A DNA stretch of 64,000 nt, taken from UBA5972 sp964567685 (GTDB lineage: Bacteria > Pseudomonadota > Alphaproteobacteria > Rhodobacterales > Rhodobacteraceae). Each line of letters begins with the position of its first letter. Within the stretch, counting starts at the first letter, position 1. The stretch lies in assembly GCA_964567685.1 (NCBI GenBank), contig CAZMNO010000007.1, positions 28,231-92,230 on the forward strand, written 5' to 3'. Shown here one piece after another: positions 1-8,737 of this stretch. A program made the translations under genes and the position numbers. The notes beneath the pieces were generated by a model. The model saw only the letters and a list, made by a program, of their open reading frames with translations. It did not search any database and was not told where the DNA came from.

Positions 1-1758
1 TTCCTTGGTGTCCTGGCGATCTGCCCCCGGCACCATGGCGAAATTCCCGGTGATCGAACCGCGCTCGGGCGCATTGAAAAAGCGCCAGGTCACATCACCC
101 GCGATGAACAGATTAACCTGTGACGCCAGCACCAGAACAACCGCTGCCAGCACCGGATAGCGCAGCCAGATGACCCAACCCATTGCCGGGCGGAACACAT
201 GGTCACGGAACCAGGAAAAACCGATGTTGAACACGTGGCTTGGCCAGTCATACCAATGGCGCTTTTTCGCCGCTTCAAGTGCGTGGCTCATGTGGTGCGG
301 AAGGATCAGGAAACACTCCATCAGCGAGGCCAGCAACACCACGATCACGGTAAACGGAATATCGGCGATCAACGAGCCGAACCGCCCCCTTATCGCGGTG
401 AGGGCAAAAAACGCGATCACCGTTGTGATCGTCGCCGAAATCACCGGCGACGCCATCCGCCGCGCCGCGTTTTCTGCCGCATTAACCGGGCTTTCACCCA
501 ATCGCCGGGCGCGGAAATCGGCGTGCTCACCAACCACAATCGCATCGTCAACGACAATGCCCAGCGTGATGATCAGCGCAAACAGCGACACCATGTTGAT
601 CGTCAGACCCGAGACATACATCAGGGCAATTGCAGCCGACATCGCCACCGGAATACCGGCAGCCACCCAAAAGGCCGTGCGTGCGTTCAGGAACAAAAAC
701 AACAGCAAAACCACCAGCCCCAGCCCGACCGCGCCATTGTCCAGAAGGATATCCAGACGATCACTGATCGCCTCGGCCCGCGTGCGGATAAGCCTGACCT
801 TGACCCCTTCCGGCAAGGTTCGCTCAAGCTCGGCAGCCACCTCCGTCACCGTGGCCTGCAACGAGATCGCATCCCCCTGATCGGCCCGGTCCACCCGGAT
901 CGATATCGCCGGATCATCCCCGACGAAATAGCTGCGTTCGCGGGTGACACCGCTGACTTTGATCTCTGCCAGATCACTGACATAGAGTTTGGAACCATCC
1001 GCATTCGAGCGCAAAACAACCGCCCCGATCTCGTCAGCACTGCGCTTGGCAATACCGGTGCGTACCCGCGCCGACCCGCCTGCAACATCACCTGCCGGAT
1101 CAACCTCAGCTTCCGCACCAACCGCCTCGGCGATCTGGGCGAGACGGATATCATGCCGGATCAGGGCAGCCTCGCTCACCTCGACGGTTGTTTCAGGCGC
1201 GCTGACACCGCGGATCGTGGTGCGCGTCACACCTTGCCGAAAGAGCAGGGTGACGAACTCATCGGCAAATCGGGCAAGCTGATCGGTGGAAACCGGCCCG
1301 GTGATCACGACATCGGTCACCCGGTCACGCCAGTTGGCACGGGTTACCGTGGGCTCCTCGGCCTCGGCAGGCAGCCCCGTCACACCGTCAACGGCGACTT
1401 TCACGTCTTCGCCGGCGCGCGCCATGTCATAGCCCGGCTCAAATTCCAACCGTATCGAGGCGCGGCCTTCGTAAGAAGTTGAATTCGTGGTCTTGACCCC
1501 TTCAACCACCAGCAACGACGGTTCCAGAAGCTGGACAATCGCATTGTCGACATCCTCCGGACCGGCGCCTTCCCAGACAACCGTTACGACAACCCTTTCG
1601 ATAACCACGTCAGGAAAAAACTGCGACCGTATCTTGGTGGCTGCAATGACCCCCAGAACAATCATCACGACCAGCATCAGGTTGGCCGCTGTCCGGTGAC
1701 GGGTGAAGTAGGACAAAAGGCCTGTGGCCGGTTTTGCCGATGCACCCCGCGCTGCCAT
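1..1758 (-). CDS. RND family efflux transporter permease (C-terminal part outside window)
   Basis: This is an inner-membrane proton-driven RND pump subunit, of which the N-terminal 586 residues are visible; the frame stays open to base 1, and family members are usually 1000-1100 residues. It has the first membrane helix at about residues 20-40, a periplasmic porter region, then the helix 2-4 bundle from about residue 320. The helix-4 proton-relay pair Asp404-Asp405 lies in a GIVVDDAIVV motif. The ATG at 1758 follows the adaptor gene stop (1760-1762) by one base, so the two are translationally coupled. The substrate cannot be read from the sequence; it resembles the drug/hydrophobe rather than the heavy-metal branch, but this is not certain. 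Confidence 0.93.
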   Translation of the reverse strand, partial: MAARGASAKPATGLLSYFTRHRTAANLMLVVMIVLGVIAATKIRSQFFPDVVIERVVVTVVWEGAGPEDVDNAIVQLLEPSLLVVEGVKTTNSTSYEGRASIRLEFEPGYDMARAGEDVKVAVDGVTGLPAEAEEPTVTRANWRDRVTDVVITGPVSTDQLARFADEFVTLLFRQGVTRTTIRGVSAPETTVEVSEAALIRHDIRLAQIAEAVGAEAEVDPAGDVAGGSARVRTGIAKRSADEIGAVVLRSNADGSKLYVSDLAEIKVSGVTRERSYFVGDDPAISIRVDRADQGDAISLQATVTEVAAELERTLPEGVKVRLIRTRAEAISDRLDILLDNGAVGLGLVVLLLFLFLNARTAFWVAAGIPVAMSAAIALMYVSGLTINMVSLFALIITLGIVVDDAIVVGEHADFRARRLGESPVNAAENAARRMASPVISATITTVIAFFALTAIRGRFGSLIADIPFTVIVVLLASLMECFLILPHHMSHALEAAKKRHWYDWPSHVFNIGFSWFRDHVFRPAMGWVIWLRYPVLAAVVLVLASQVNLFIAGDVTWRFFNAPERGSITGNFAMVPGADRQDTKE

Positions 1759-1759
1759 A

Positions 1760-3229
1760 TCAGCCACCCATCCGGGCTTCGATCCTGGCGATCATGGCTG
1801 CCGGAACCTTGTCCTGTTTCAGCCGCGTGATAATGCGTTCCTTGGCGTCTGCCGGAATTCTTTTGTTGTTTTGGATAAAGTTCAGCAAAGCAGCGCGACG
1901 TTCCTCGCTCAACTCGATCATTTCAGGCGCTGCTGGCTCTGCCGCATCGGCCCCTTCACGGCGCACCGGCTTCACCCTGATCCCTTCCCCCAGAAATGGC
2001 GAGCGGGCCTCAACCACCTCTCGACCGGCAAGACCACGCCCGCGCAGGATGACCAGATCGCCCTGCTTGCGCAAAACTTCGGACTGTACCTCGACCAGAC
2101 GATCATTTTCACCAAGCACCAGAACCTTTCCCGCTGCGTCAACCGCAACCGCAGGCAGAATTACCGTGTTTTCAATCGGGGGTTCTGAAACCTCGACGGT
2201 GACGAAATCGCCGGGCCTGAACCGCGCTGCACCTTCGCCGGGCAGTTGCGCAAATACCTGCCGTCCGGTCTGGCCTTCGCCAACCTCGGCGCTGACCCTC
2301 TCGATAGTACCTTGGGCAATCACGTTATCTCCGAACATATCAAGCGTGACCGTCACCGCGCCCTTCGCCACGCCCTGATTGGCCGCGATCAGACGGGCGA
2401 ACTGCGTGGTGGAAACGCGGAAAGATACTTCCAGTGCACCCGGATCAATCAATCGCCCGATCTTTTCGTTGGTGCTGACCAGCCCTCCCTGAACCACACT
2501 GACCGTCGATAGAATGCCGTCAAATTCCGCATAAATTTCCGTATTTGCCAGCCGACGCTCAGCCTCATCCAGCCGGATCTGTTGCCGTGCCGCCGCCGTG
2601 GCCGCCCGGTTGACACGCGCCGCGGCCGAGGCTTCCGCCTGCCGCTTGCCCAACACGGCCTGACGGGCCGAGGCTTGCGCCAGGGCCGCCGTCTCAACCG
2701 CCGCTTCCGTTCCCACACCCCGCTCGCGCAGGTTTCGCTGGCGTTCCAGTGCTGCTTCTCGCAACGTCACCTGATCTCGTGCCGCCAGCAATTCATCGCC
2801 CGCCAATAACAACGCCGCCTTGGCTTCTCTTTCTTCAGCCTTGGCTTCGTTCATCTCGGTTTCAGCCAGATCAAGTGCGGTCTGCGCGTCCGCCGGATCA
2901 AGCCGGATCAGCAATTCCCCTTCGCTTACCTGCCCGCCTTCAACAAAGCTTGCGGACATTTCAAGGATCGTGCCGCTGATCGGTGCACGCAGGTCGAGCG
3001 TGCGGCGACTGCGAACCTCGCCAAAGGCGCGGATTGTCGGGTTGGCCGTCACCATCTCTGCAAGGATCACGTTAACCGCAAAAACCCGCTCGCGCGCCGG
3101 ACGCGCCTTGCTTTCACTGGCCCAGCGCTCTTCCAGCGTCGTGCGCACCGATCCAGCCGCCAAGGCCAGCAGACCAATCGTGATCGCCAGCAAAAACAGA
3201 CCCATCAAAGAGCGTTGCATGAATTTCAA
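1760..3229 (-). CDS. RND efflux periplasmic adaptor (HlyD/MFP family)
   Basis: This 489-residue membrane fusion protein should link the downstream RND permease to an outer-membrane channel. It has an N-terminal membrane anchor (about residues 10-27), a lipoyl/barrel-sandwich half around residues 65-110, a long Ala/Glu/Arg-rich alpha-hairpin (about 115-220), the second lipoyl half (about 225-260) and beta-barrel and membrane-proximal domains. After these comes an extra charged helical tail (last 55 residues, many Arg/Lys/Glu) that goes beyond the usual adaptor core. It is first in a two-gene operon with the permease, 1 bp apart. No regulator gene is adjacent. Confidence 0.92.
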   Translation of the reverse strand: MKFMQRSLMGLFLLAITIGLLALAAGSVRTTLEERWASESKARPARERVFAVNVILAEMVTANPTIRAFGEVRSRRTLDLRAPISGTILEMSASFVEGGQVSEGELLIRLDPADAQTALDLAETEMNEAKAEEREAKAALLLAGDELLAARDQVTLREAALERQRNLRERGVGTEAAVETAALAQASARQAVLGKRQAEASAAARVNRAATAAARQQIRLDEAERRLANTEIYAEFDGILSTVSVVQGGLVSTNEKIGRLIDPGALEVSFRVSTTQFARLIAANQGVAKGAVTVTLDMFGDNVIAQGTIERVSAEVGEGQTGRQVFAQLPGEGAARFRPGDFVTVEVSEPPIENTVILPAVAVDAAGKVLVLGENDRLVEVQSEVLRKQGDLVILRGRGLAGREVVEARSPFLGEGIRVKPVRREGADAAEPAAPEMIELSEERRAALLNFIQNNKRIPADAKERIITRLKQDKVPAAMIARIEARMGG

Positions 3230-3327
3230 CAGTCACCACCTCCGAAAAAGGTGCCGCTTGGGCAGGGCGCAAGCCTATCACCACGTGTGGGTAAGTCCAA
3301 CTCTATGGAGTTAAACGATTTGTGAGG

Positions 3328-3870
3328 CTATTTCCGTCGCTTGTTTTCTTCAAGCCGTGGCATGATTTCCACAAAATTGCACGGCGGGTGCCGGTAATCG
3401 AACTGATGCACCAGAATATCGTCCCATCCGTCCTTGCAGGCCCCGGTCGATCCCGGCAGGGCAAACATATAAGTCCCGTTCACCACACCACCACAGGCGC
3501 GGGACTGCACCGCCGAGGTGCCGATTTTCTGCATGGAGATCATGGTGAACATGGTTGAAAACGCATCAATCTCTTTTTCATAGACATCCCGATGCGCCTC
3601 GACCGTGACATCACGCCCCGTCAGACCGGTACCACCGGTCGAAATTACCGCATCGATCCCCGGATTCTTCGACCACTCCATCAACAGCGCCGCAATCTCG
3701 CTGCGCTCGTCGCGCAAAACCTGACGATCCGCCACCGCATGACCGGCACCCTCGATCCGGTCAACCAGCGTCTGACCCGACCGATCCTCGGCAAGCGAGC
3801 GGCTGTCTGACACGGTCAGTACCGCGATGTTGAGCGGGATGAACGGGTTCCCCTCGCCGATTTTTGACAT
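3328..3870 (-). CDS. moaB: Molybdenum cofactor biosynthesis protein MoaB
   Basis: This 180-residue MoaB/Mog-type protein adenylylates molybdopterin before molybdenum insertion. It has the MoCF-binding fold with the STGGTG loop (STGGTGLTGRD) and a C-terminal FALPGSTGA segment typical of MoaB. The ATG at 3870 is preferred over a TTG one codon upstream. The gene starts 4 bp after the stop of the uracil-DNA glycosylase gene and is probably cotranscribed with it. Other cofactor genes, moaD and moaE, are about 13 kb away in this window, so the pathway genes are scattered. Confidence 0.93.
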   Translation of the reverse strand: MSKIGEGNPFIPLNIAVLTVSDSRSLAEDRSGQTLVDRIEGAGHAVADRQVLRDERSEIAALLMEWSKNPGIDAVISTGGTGLTGRDVTVEAHRDVYEKEIDAFSTMFTMISMQKIGTSAVQSRACGGVVNGTYMFALPGSTGACKDGWDDILVHQFDYRHPPCNFVEIMPRLEENKRRK

Positions 3871-3874
3871 CAAA

Positions 3875-4666
3875 TTACCCTTTCAGTCTTGCGCGCAAAT
3901 TCAAGAGATCAGCCCAGGCCTCGCGCTTGGCAATGGGGTTGCGTAACAGATAGGCCGGATGAAACATCGGCAGGGCCGGCAGGCCGAAAACCTCGGTCCA
4001 GTTGCCGCGCAGCCGGGTGATACCCCGACGGCCCAGCAAAGCCTGACAGGCAATATTTCCCATCGGCACAAGAATATCAGGTGCTGCCAGCTTGATATGC
4101 CGCTCCAAAAACGGTTTCAGCATGGCAATCTCTTCCGGCAGCGGATCGCGGTTTTGCGGCGGACGCCAGGGCAGGACATTGGCGATGTAAACCGCCTGAT
4201 CCGCCTCACTTGCCTTGCGCGACAGATCAATCGCCGCCAGCATCTTGTCCAAAAGCTGTCCGGCACGCCCGACAAAAGGAAACCCTTCGATATCCTCGTC
4301 CCGCCCCGGAGCCTCGCCAACGATCATCACCCGCGCCACCGGGTTGCCATCAGAAAACACCAGATTGCGCGCGCCTTTTTTCAACTCGCAATGTTCAAAG
4401 CCTGCCAATGCCGTTTTCAAAGCGTTCAGATCAGCGGCCCCGGCAGCCATTTCCTGCGCCACGCTAACGGCCTCTGCACCCTTATCGGGGTCAGGTTCGG
4501 CAGGTCGGGGGGATGGTTTGGGTGCGGGTTTGGGTGCAGCGGCCAAAGCCTCAGCCTTAACCTCATAACGGTTCACCGGCGCATCGCCAATCGCCTCGGT
4601 TGCGCCAAGGTCGATCTGCCAGCGAAGCGCGTCAAGCGCCTGATCAAACTCCAGTTCCGCACTCAT
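3875..4666 (-). CDS. Uracil-DNA glycosylase, family-4-like, lacking most Fe-S cysteines
   Basis: This 263-residue protein should excise uracil from DNA. Motif A, GEAPGRDED (residues 117-125), the PFVGRAGQLLD segment and the C-terminal FHPAYLLRNP motif are clear family 4 signatures. An Ala/Pro-rich N-terminal region (about 40-60) is probably a flexible linker. The four cysteines that bind [4Fe-4S] in classical family 4 enzymes are mostly gone: by motif alignment the first is Phe90, the third Trp167 and the fourth Leu183, and only Cys93 remains. From memory, cluster-less relatives occur in other alphaproteobacteria. It is divergent from pyrB (112 bp gap) and upstream of moaB. Confidence 0.88.
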   Translation of the reverse strand: MSAELEFDQALDALRWQIDLGATEAIGDAPVNRYEVKAEALAAAPKPAPKPSPRPAEPDPDKGAEAVSVAQEMAAGAADLNALKTALAGFEHCELKKGARNLVFSDGNPVARVMIVGEAPGRDEDIEGFPFVGRAGQLLDKMLAAIDLSRKASEADQAVYIANVLPWRPPQNRDPLPEEIAMLKPFLERHIKLAAPDILVPMGNIACQALLGRRGITRLRGNWTEVFGLPALPMFHPAYLLRNPIAKREAWADLLNLRARLKG

Positions 4667-4723
4667 GAAGCAGGGATTCCTTTCGCTGCGAAACTACGCC
4701 TGCCCCTTGCTGGCGTAAATCCC

Positions 4724-4752
4724 TTGTTTGCCGCACCCCCGCCCCCTATAAC
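4724..4752 (+). promoter_or_regulatory. Candidate sigma-70 promoter for the pyrB operon
   Basis: TTGTTT (4724-4729) and TATAAC (4747-4752) are separated by 17 bp and sit 27 bp before the pyrB start. The match was made by eye; no upstream operator was recognised. Confidence 0.5.
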
Positions 4753-4778
4753 CCAGGCGATAGCAGTCGGATGAATGA

Positions 4779-5732
4779 ATGGTCTTTGCCGCAAAGCACC
4801 TGTTAGGGATCGAGCCTTTGTCAAAGGACGACATCCTGTCCATTCTCGATCTGGCCGATCACTATGTCAGCCTCAACCGCCAGTCCAACAAACATGCGGA
4901 CGCGCTTACCGGGCTGACTCAGATCAACATGTTCTTTGAAAATTCCACCCGCACGCAGGCGTCATTTGAACTCGCCGGCAAACGGCTGGGGGCGGATGTG
5001 ATGAACATGGCGATGCAGACCAGCTCGATCAAAAAGGGCGAAAGTCTGATCGACACGGCGCTGACGCTGAACGCCATGCGCCCCGATCTTCTGGTCGTGC
5101 GCCACCCCTCTGCCGGGGCGGTTAATCTTCTGGCCGACAAAGTGAATTGCGCCGTGCTCAATGCCGGTGACGGGCGCCACGAACATCCGACGCAGGCCCT
5201 GCTTGACGCCCTGACCATCCGCCGCGCAAAAGGGCGGCTGCACCGCCTCAATATCGCCATTTGCGGCGACATCACGCACTCCCGCGTTGCCCGTTCCAAC
5301 ATCATGCTTCTGGGCAAGATGGAAAACCGCATCCGCCTTATTGGCCCGAAAACACTGATGCCCTCAGGCATCGGGGATTTCGGCGTCGAGGTTTACGACG
5401 ACATGCGCCAGGGGCTGAAAGACGTTGACGTGGTGATGATGCTGCGGTTGCAAAAGGAACGGATGGATGGCGGCTTCATCCCGTCAGAGCGCGAGTTTTA
5501 TCACCGCTACGGGCTTGATTTCGAAAAACTGAGCCACGCCAAGGACGACGCCATCGTCATGCACCCCGCCCCGATGAACCGCGGTGTGGAAATCGACGGA
5601 ACTCTGGCCGACGACATCAACCGTTCCGTCATTCAGGAGCAGGTGGAAATGGGCGTCGCCGTGCGCATGGCAGCAATGGACCTGCTGGCACGAAATCTGC
5701 GCGCGACCGAAGATAAGGGAGTGATGGTATGA
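4779..5732 (+). CDS. pyrB: Aspartate carbamoyltransferase catalytic subunit
   Basis: This 317-residue enzyme condenses carbamoyl phosphate with aspartate, the first committed step of pyrimidine synthesis. The carbamoyl-phosphate loop STRTQ follows FFEN, the HPTQ motif is in EHPTQALLD, and the aspartate domain carries MLRLQKERM and HPAPMNRGVEI. It heads a translationally coupled run: its stop overlaps the next start by 4 bp, and a dihydroorotase homologue without metal ligands lies two genes downstream. That arrangement recalls ATCases that assemble with an inactive DHOase-like partner. No pyrI regulatory subunit is present. Confidence 0.97.
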   Translation: MVFAAKHLLGIEPLSKDDILSILDLADHYVSLNRQSNKHADALTGLTQINMFFENSTRTQASFELAGKRLGADVMNMAMQTSSIKKGESLIDTALTLNAMRPDLLVVRHPSAGAVNLLADKVNCAVLNAGDGRHEHPTQALLDALTIRRAKGRLHRLNIAICGDITHSRVARSNIMLLGKMENRIRLIGPKTLMPSGIGDFGVEVYDDMRQGLKDVDVVMMLRLQKERMDGGFIPSEREFYHRYGLDFEKLSHAKDDAIVMHPAPMNRGVEIDGTLADDINRSVIQEQVEMGVAVRMAAMDLLARNLRATEDKGVMV

Positions 5733-6196
5733 GCGTTCATGACGATATCTACATGCCTTTTTGGCGCAAGTTCAGTTCAAACCCCTTAGGACCCTGCAAA
5801 TTCACAAATCGCGAACCCGAACCAAAGACCAACAAAGACAGATTTGGTTACATGGTTTTAGGAGAAAAAATCGGTCTAGGTTTCCGCCCTATTGGAACAG
5901 TATCAAAGCAAAAAAATAGACTGGGCGTTGAGCTAATCACATCCAGTATGACGGGTAGAGAATTCGCGAAGAGCAATTTTAGTGCAATCATCCCCCCAAA
6001 ACTCGGGAACCAAGTTGCAACACTTGAATATCCCGGCGACGAAACAAAGATTTCGATCACTTGGAGCCCAGTCGACATCGGAGACGAAAAACAGTGGCCT
6101 GCTTACTTCCTGTGGATCAGACTGGGAATTCACACTCTCGCTGATGTGTACGAGCCTCATATTGCCGGGTACGGTGAAGGTAGCTCTTATGGGTGA
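5729..6196 (+). CDS. Orphan protein, possibly DUF4268-like
   Basis: This 155-residue gene overlaps pyrB by 4 bp (ATGA). It is visibly more AT-rich than its neighbours and uses codons such as AAA, ATA and TTA that they avoid. No signal peptide or membrane segment is seen. The second half contains RLGVELITSS, FAKSNFSAI, a TLEYPGDETKISI stretch and a closing Trp-rich WPAYFLWIRLGIHTLADVYEPHI-like segment. From memory this pattern resembles the C-terminal DUF4268 domain found in restriction-associated and stand-alone proteins, but I cannot confirm it. It looks like a recent insertion into the pyrB operon that kept translational coupling. Confidence 0.7.
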   Translation: MSVHDDIYMPFWRKFSSNPLGPCKFTNREPEPKTNKDRFGYMVLGEKIGLGFRPIGTVSKQKNRLGVELITSSMTGREFAKSNFSAIIPPKLGNQVATLEYPGDETKISITWSPVDIGDEKQWPAYFLWIRLGIHTLADVYEPHIAGYGEGSSYG

Positions 6197-6238
6197 GTCT
6201 TGTTTCCTTAGATCGCGCGATAATAGGGGAGAGCGGAT

Positions 6239-6760
6239 GTGACCACCCCCGGCTGGGAAGGCATACTGGACACAGACGAGGAAATCGTCTGGCAGGGCCG
6301 CCCGGGCGGCAAGGTGGTCTTGCGTGCGGGCAATATCGTGACGTTGCTCTTCGGGCTGTTCTTTGCCGGGTTCGCCGCTGTCTGGATGCTTACGGCCTCG
6401 ATGGCGGGAGGATTCTTCTGGATGTTCGGCCTGATCCATTTCTTCGTCGGTCTCAGCGTGGCTTTCGGCGCGATCTACTGGAACGCCATCAAGCGCCGCA
6501 ACAGCTGGTACACGCTCACCAACAAGCGCGCCTTTATTGCCAGCAATATGCCTCTGGTTGGAAAGAAACTGAAATCCTATCCGATTACTGCCGCGACGAC
6601 GCTTGATTTTCAGGATGGTGATCCCGCCTCGATCTTTTTCGCAACCGAAACCCGAAGCACCAAGAACGGCACGCGCACCGTGCCCGTCGGGTTTGAACGC
6701 ATCAAAGACGGGCGTGCGGTTTATAAGAAATTCCGCGATGTGCAGAAAAGTGCGGCATGA
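6239..6760 (+). CDS. Membrane protein with bacterial PH (bPH2-like) domain
   Basis: This 173-residue protein has an N-terminal EEIVWQGRPG motif typical of YdbS/bPH2 proteins. Two membrane helices follow (about residues 30-50 and 57-80), then a cytoplasmic PH-like domain (WYTLTNKRAFI onward). It starts with GTG at 6239, supported by a GGGGAGAG ribosome-binding site at 6228-6235, and overlaps the next gene by 4 bp. GC content returns to the local norm. Its place between pyrB and the dihydroorotase homologue is, from memory, usual in Rhodobacterales; its role there is unknown. Confidence 0.85.
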   Translation: MTTPGWEGILDTDEEIVWQGRPGGKVVLRAGNIVTLLFGLFFAGFAAVWMLTASMAGGFFWMFGLIHFFVGLSVAFGAIYWNAIKRRNSWYTLTNKRAFIASNMPLVGKKLKSYPITAATTLDFQDGDPASIFFATETRSTKNGTRTVPVGFERIKDGRAVYKKFRDVQKSAA

Positions 6761-8040
6761 CTGATCTCTTCCTGACAAACGCCCGCCTGATCGATCCTGA
6801 AGCCGGTACCGATACACTTGGCGCACTGCGTATCTCTGACGGGGTGATCAGCGAGATCGGCGCTTCGCTTCGCACCAAAAAGGGCGAGCTACAGCTTGAT
6901 TGCCAAGGCAAATGCCTCGCCCCTGGCATTGTCGATATCGGCGTGAAAATTGGCGAACCAGGCGAGCGGCACAAGGAAAGCTTCCGTTCCGCCGGCAAAG
7001 CCGCCGCTGCCGGGGGCGTGACCACGATTGTCATGCGCGCCGACACGATCCCATCTATCGACACGCCGGAAACGCTGGCTTTCGTTCTCAACCGGGCGCG
7101 CGAGGAAACCCGCGTGCATATCCACCCGATGGCGGCGCTGACAAAAGGGCGCAATGGGCGCGAAATGACCGAAATCGGCTTTTTGCAGGATGCAGGTGCG
7201 GTGGCCTTTTCCGATGGCGACCGTGTGTGTGAGAACCCAAAAGTGTTTTTGCGTGCACTGGTCTATGCCGAGGCGCTTAATGCGCTTGTGATCGGCCATG
7301 TGCAGGACAAGGGCCTGAGTGACGGGGCGGCAGTGACCAGCGGCAAGTTTGCCACCAAACAGGGCTTGCCGGGTGTCTCGCCGATGGCCGAGCGCATGGG
7401 GCTGGAGCGTGATCTGGCGCTGGTTGAAATGACCCATACCCGCTATCACGCCGACCAAATCACCACCGCTGCGGCCCTGCCCGCGCTCAAACGCGCCAAG
7501 GAGGCGGGGCTTGATGTTACCGCCGGAGTGTCCATTCACCACCTGACGCTGAACGAGCTTGACGTTGGCGATTACCGCACCTTCTTCAAGGTCAAACCTC
7601 CGCTCAGGGCAGAAACTGACCGTGTCGCCACTGTCGAGGCGGTTGCCAGCGGTCTGATCGATATCATCTCCTCCATGCACACCCCGCAGGACGAGGAGAG
7701 CAAACGCCTGCCCTTTGAAGAAGCCGCCAGCGGTGCCGTGGCACTAGAAACGCTGCTGCCAGCGGCCATGCGACTGGTCCATGCCGGGGCGCTGGGTTTG
7801 CCGGGCCTGTTCCGTGCCCTTTCCCTCAACCCGGCGCAAAGGCTGGGGCTGCCGGGGGGGCGGCTGTCAACGGGCGCACCGGCTGATCTCGTGCTGTTTG
7901 ACCCCGATGCGCCTTTCGTTCTCGACCGGTTCGGTCTCAACTCGAAATCCAAGAACACCCCTTTTGACGGTGCGCGAATGCAGGGGCGGGTGTTGGCGAC
8001 ATATGTCGGTGGCGAAAAGGTATTTGAGGCAGATCGCTGA
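6757..8040 (+). CDS. pyrX: Dihydroorotase-like protein lacking metal ligands (PyrC'/PyrX type)
   Basis: This 427-residue amidohydrolase-fold protein would be annotated as dihydroorotase by homology. The HxH zinc motif after VD (VDxHxHxREPG) reads VDIGVKIGEPG here, so both histidines are replaced (Gly62, Lys64). The later metal-binding His in the HxxHxS region is Gln234, and the conserved catalytic Asp of the DHAPH motif is Met307. Activity is therefore unlikely. In Pseudomonas an inactive DHOase homologue encoded beside pyrB is needed structurally for ATCase, and the location 1 kb downstream of pyrB fits that role. A separate active DHOase should exist elsewhere. ATGA overlap with the PH gene; 1-bp overlap with plsY. 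Confidence 0.9.
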   Translation: MTDLFLTNARLIDPEAGTDTLGALRISDGVISEIGASLRTKKGELQLDCQGKCLAPGIVDIGVKIGEPGERHKESFRSAGKAAAAGGVTTIVMRADTIPSIDTPETLAFVLNRAREETRVHIHPMAALTKGRNGREMTEIGFLQDAGAVAFSDGDRVCENPKVFLRALVYAEALNALVIGHVQDKGLSDGAAVTSGKFATKQGLPGVSPMAERMGLERDLALVEMTHTRYHADQITTAAALPALKRAKEAGLDVTAGVSIHHLTLNELDVGDYRTFFKVKPPLRAETDRVATVEAVASGLIDIISSMHTPQDEESKRLPFEEAASGAVALETLLPAAMRLVHAGALGLPGLFRALSLNPAQRLGLPGGRLSTGAPADLVLFDPDAPFVLDRFGLNSKSKNTPFDGARMQGRVLATYVGGEKVFEADR

Positions 8041-8648
8041 TGTTCCCGCTCATTGAATCGTCTCTGACAACTCTCACTCTCGTCGCCCTCGCCTCATACC
8101 TTCTGGGATCGGTGCCCTTTGGCATGGTTCTGGCGCGTCTGATGGGGCTGGGCAACCTGCGCGATATCGGTTCGGGCAATATCGGCGCGACCAATGTCCT
8201 GCGCACCGGCAACAAGCTGGCGGCCTTCCTGACATTGCTGTTTGATGCGGGCAAAGGGGCTTTGGCGGTGCTCCTTGCGACCCGCTGGATCGGCGCTGAT
8301 GCTGCCCAACTGGCCGGATTATTTGCGTTTCTCGGCCACTTGTTTCCCGTCTGGCTAAGGTTCAAAGGCGGCAAAGGCGTTGCGACGTTTCTCGGCCTGC
8401 TTCTGGCAGTTAATTTCTGGGCTGGCCTTGCAGCCTGCATGACCTGGCTGGTGGTTGCGGTGCTGTTCAGGTTTTCGTCGCTTGCAGCCCTTGTTGCTGC
8501 CGCCGCCGCGCCGATCTGGCTTGTTGTCTTTGATCAGCCCGCAGCATCGGGACTTGCCATTGTGCTGGCTATTCTGATCTGGGTGCGCCATGGGGAAAAT
8601 ATCGGGCGCCTCATCTCGGGCAGAGAGTCAAAAATCGGCAAATCCTGA
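8040..8648 (+). CDS. plsY: Acyl-phosphate:glycerol-3-phosphate acyltransferase
   Basis: This 202-residue inner-membrane enzyme makes lysophosphatidic acid from acyl-phosphate. It shows the three PlsY motifs: GSVPFGMVLARL, then DIGSGNIGATNVLRT, then FKGGKGVAT, and at least five hydrophobic helices. The start codon overlaps the stop of the preceding gene (TGATG), so it belongs to the pyrB operon, linking nucleotide and phospholipid genes. Confidence 0.95.
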   Translation: MFPLIESSLTTLTLVALASYLLGSVPFGMVLARLMGLGNLRDIGSGNIGATNVLRTGNKLAAFLTLLFDAGKGALAVLLATRWIGADAAQLAGLFAFLGHLFPVWLRFKGGKGVATFLGLLLAVNFWAGLAACMTWLVVAVLFRFSSLAALVAAAAAPIWLVVFDQPAASGLAIVLAILIWVRHGENIGRLISGRESKIGKS

Positions 8649-8737
8649 GCCAATATGTCTGGATCAACGGGGTTGCCCGACCGGTTCACCCCGGTTTAGG
8701 GTCACCGCGACCATCAAAAAAACTCGGAGGGCAGTAA

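Noticed and set aside
199..1482. 427-codon plus-strand frame
   Set aside because: It is antisense to the RND permease, which has clear motifs; composition is that of a GC-rich shadow frame.
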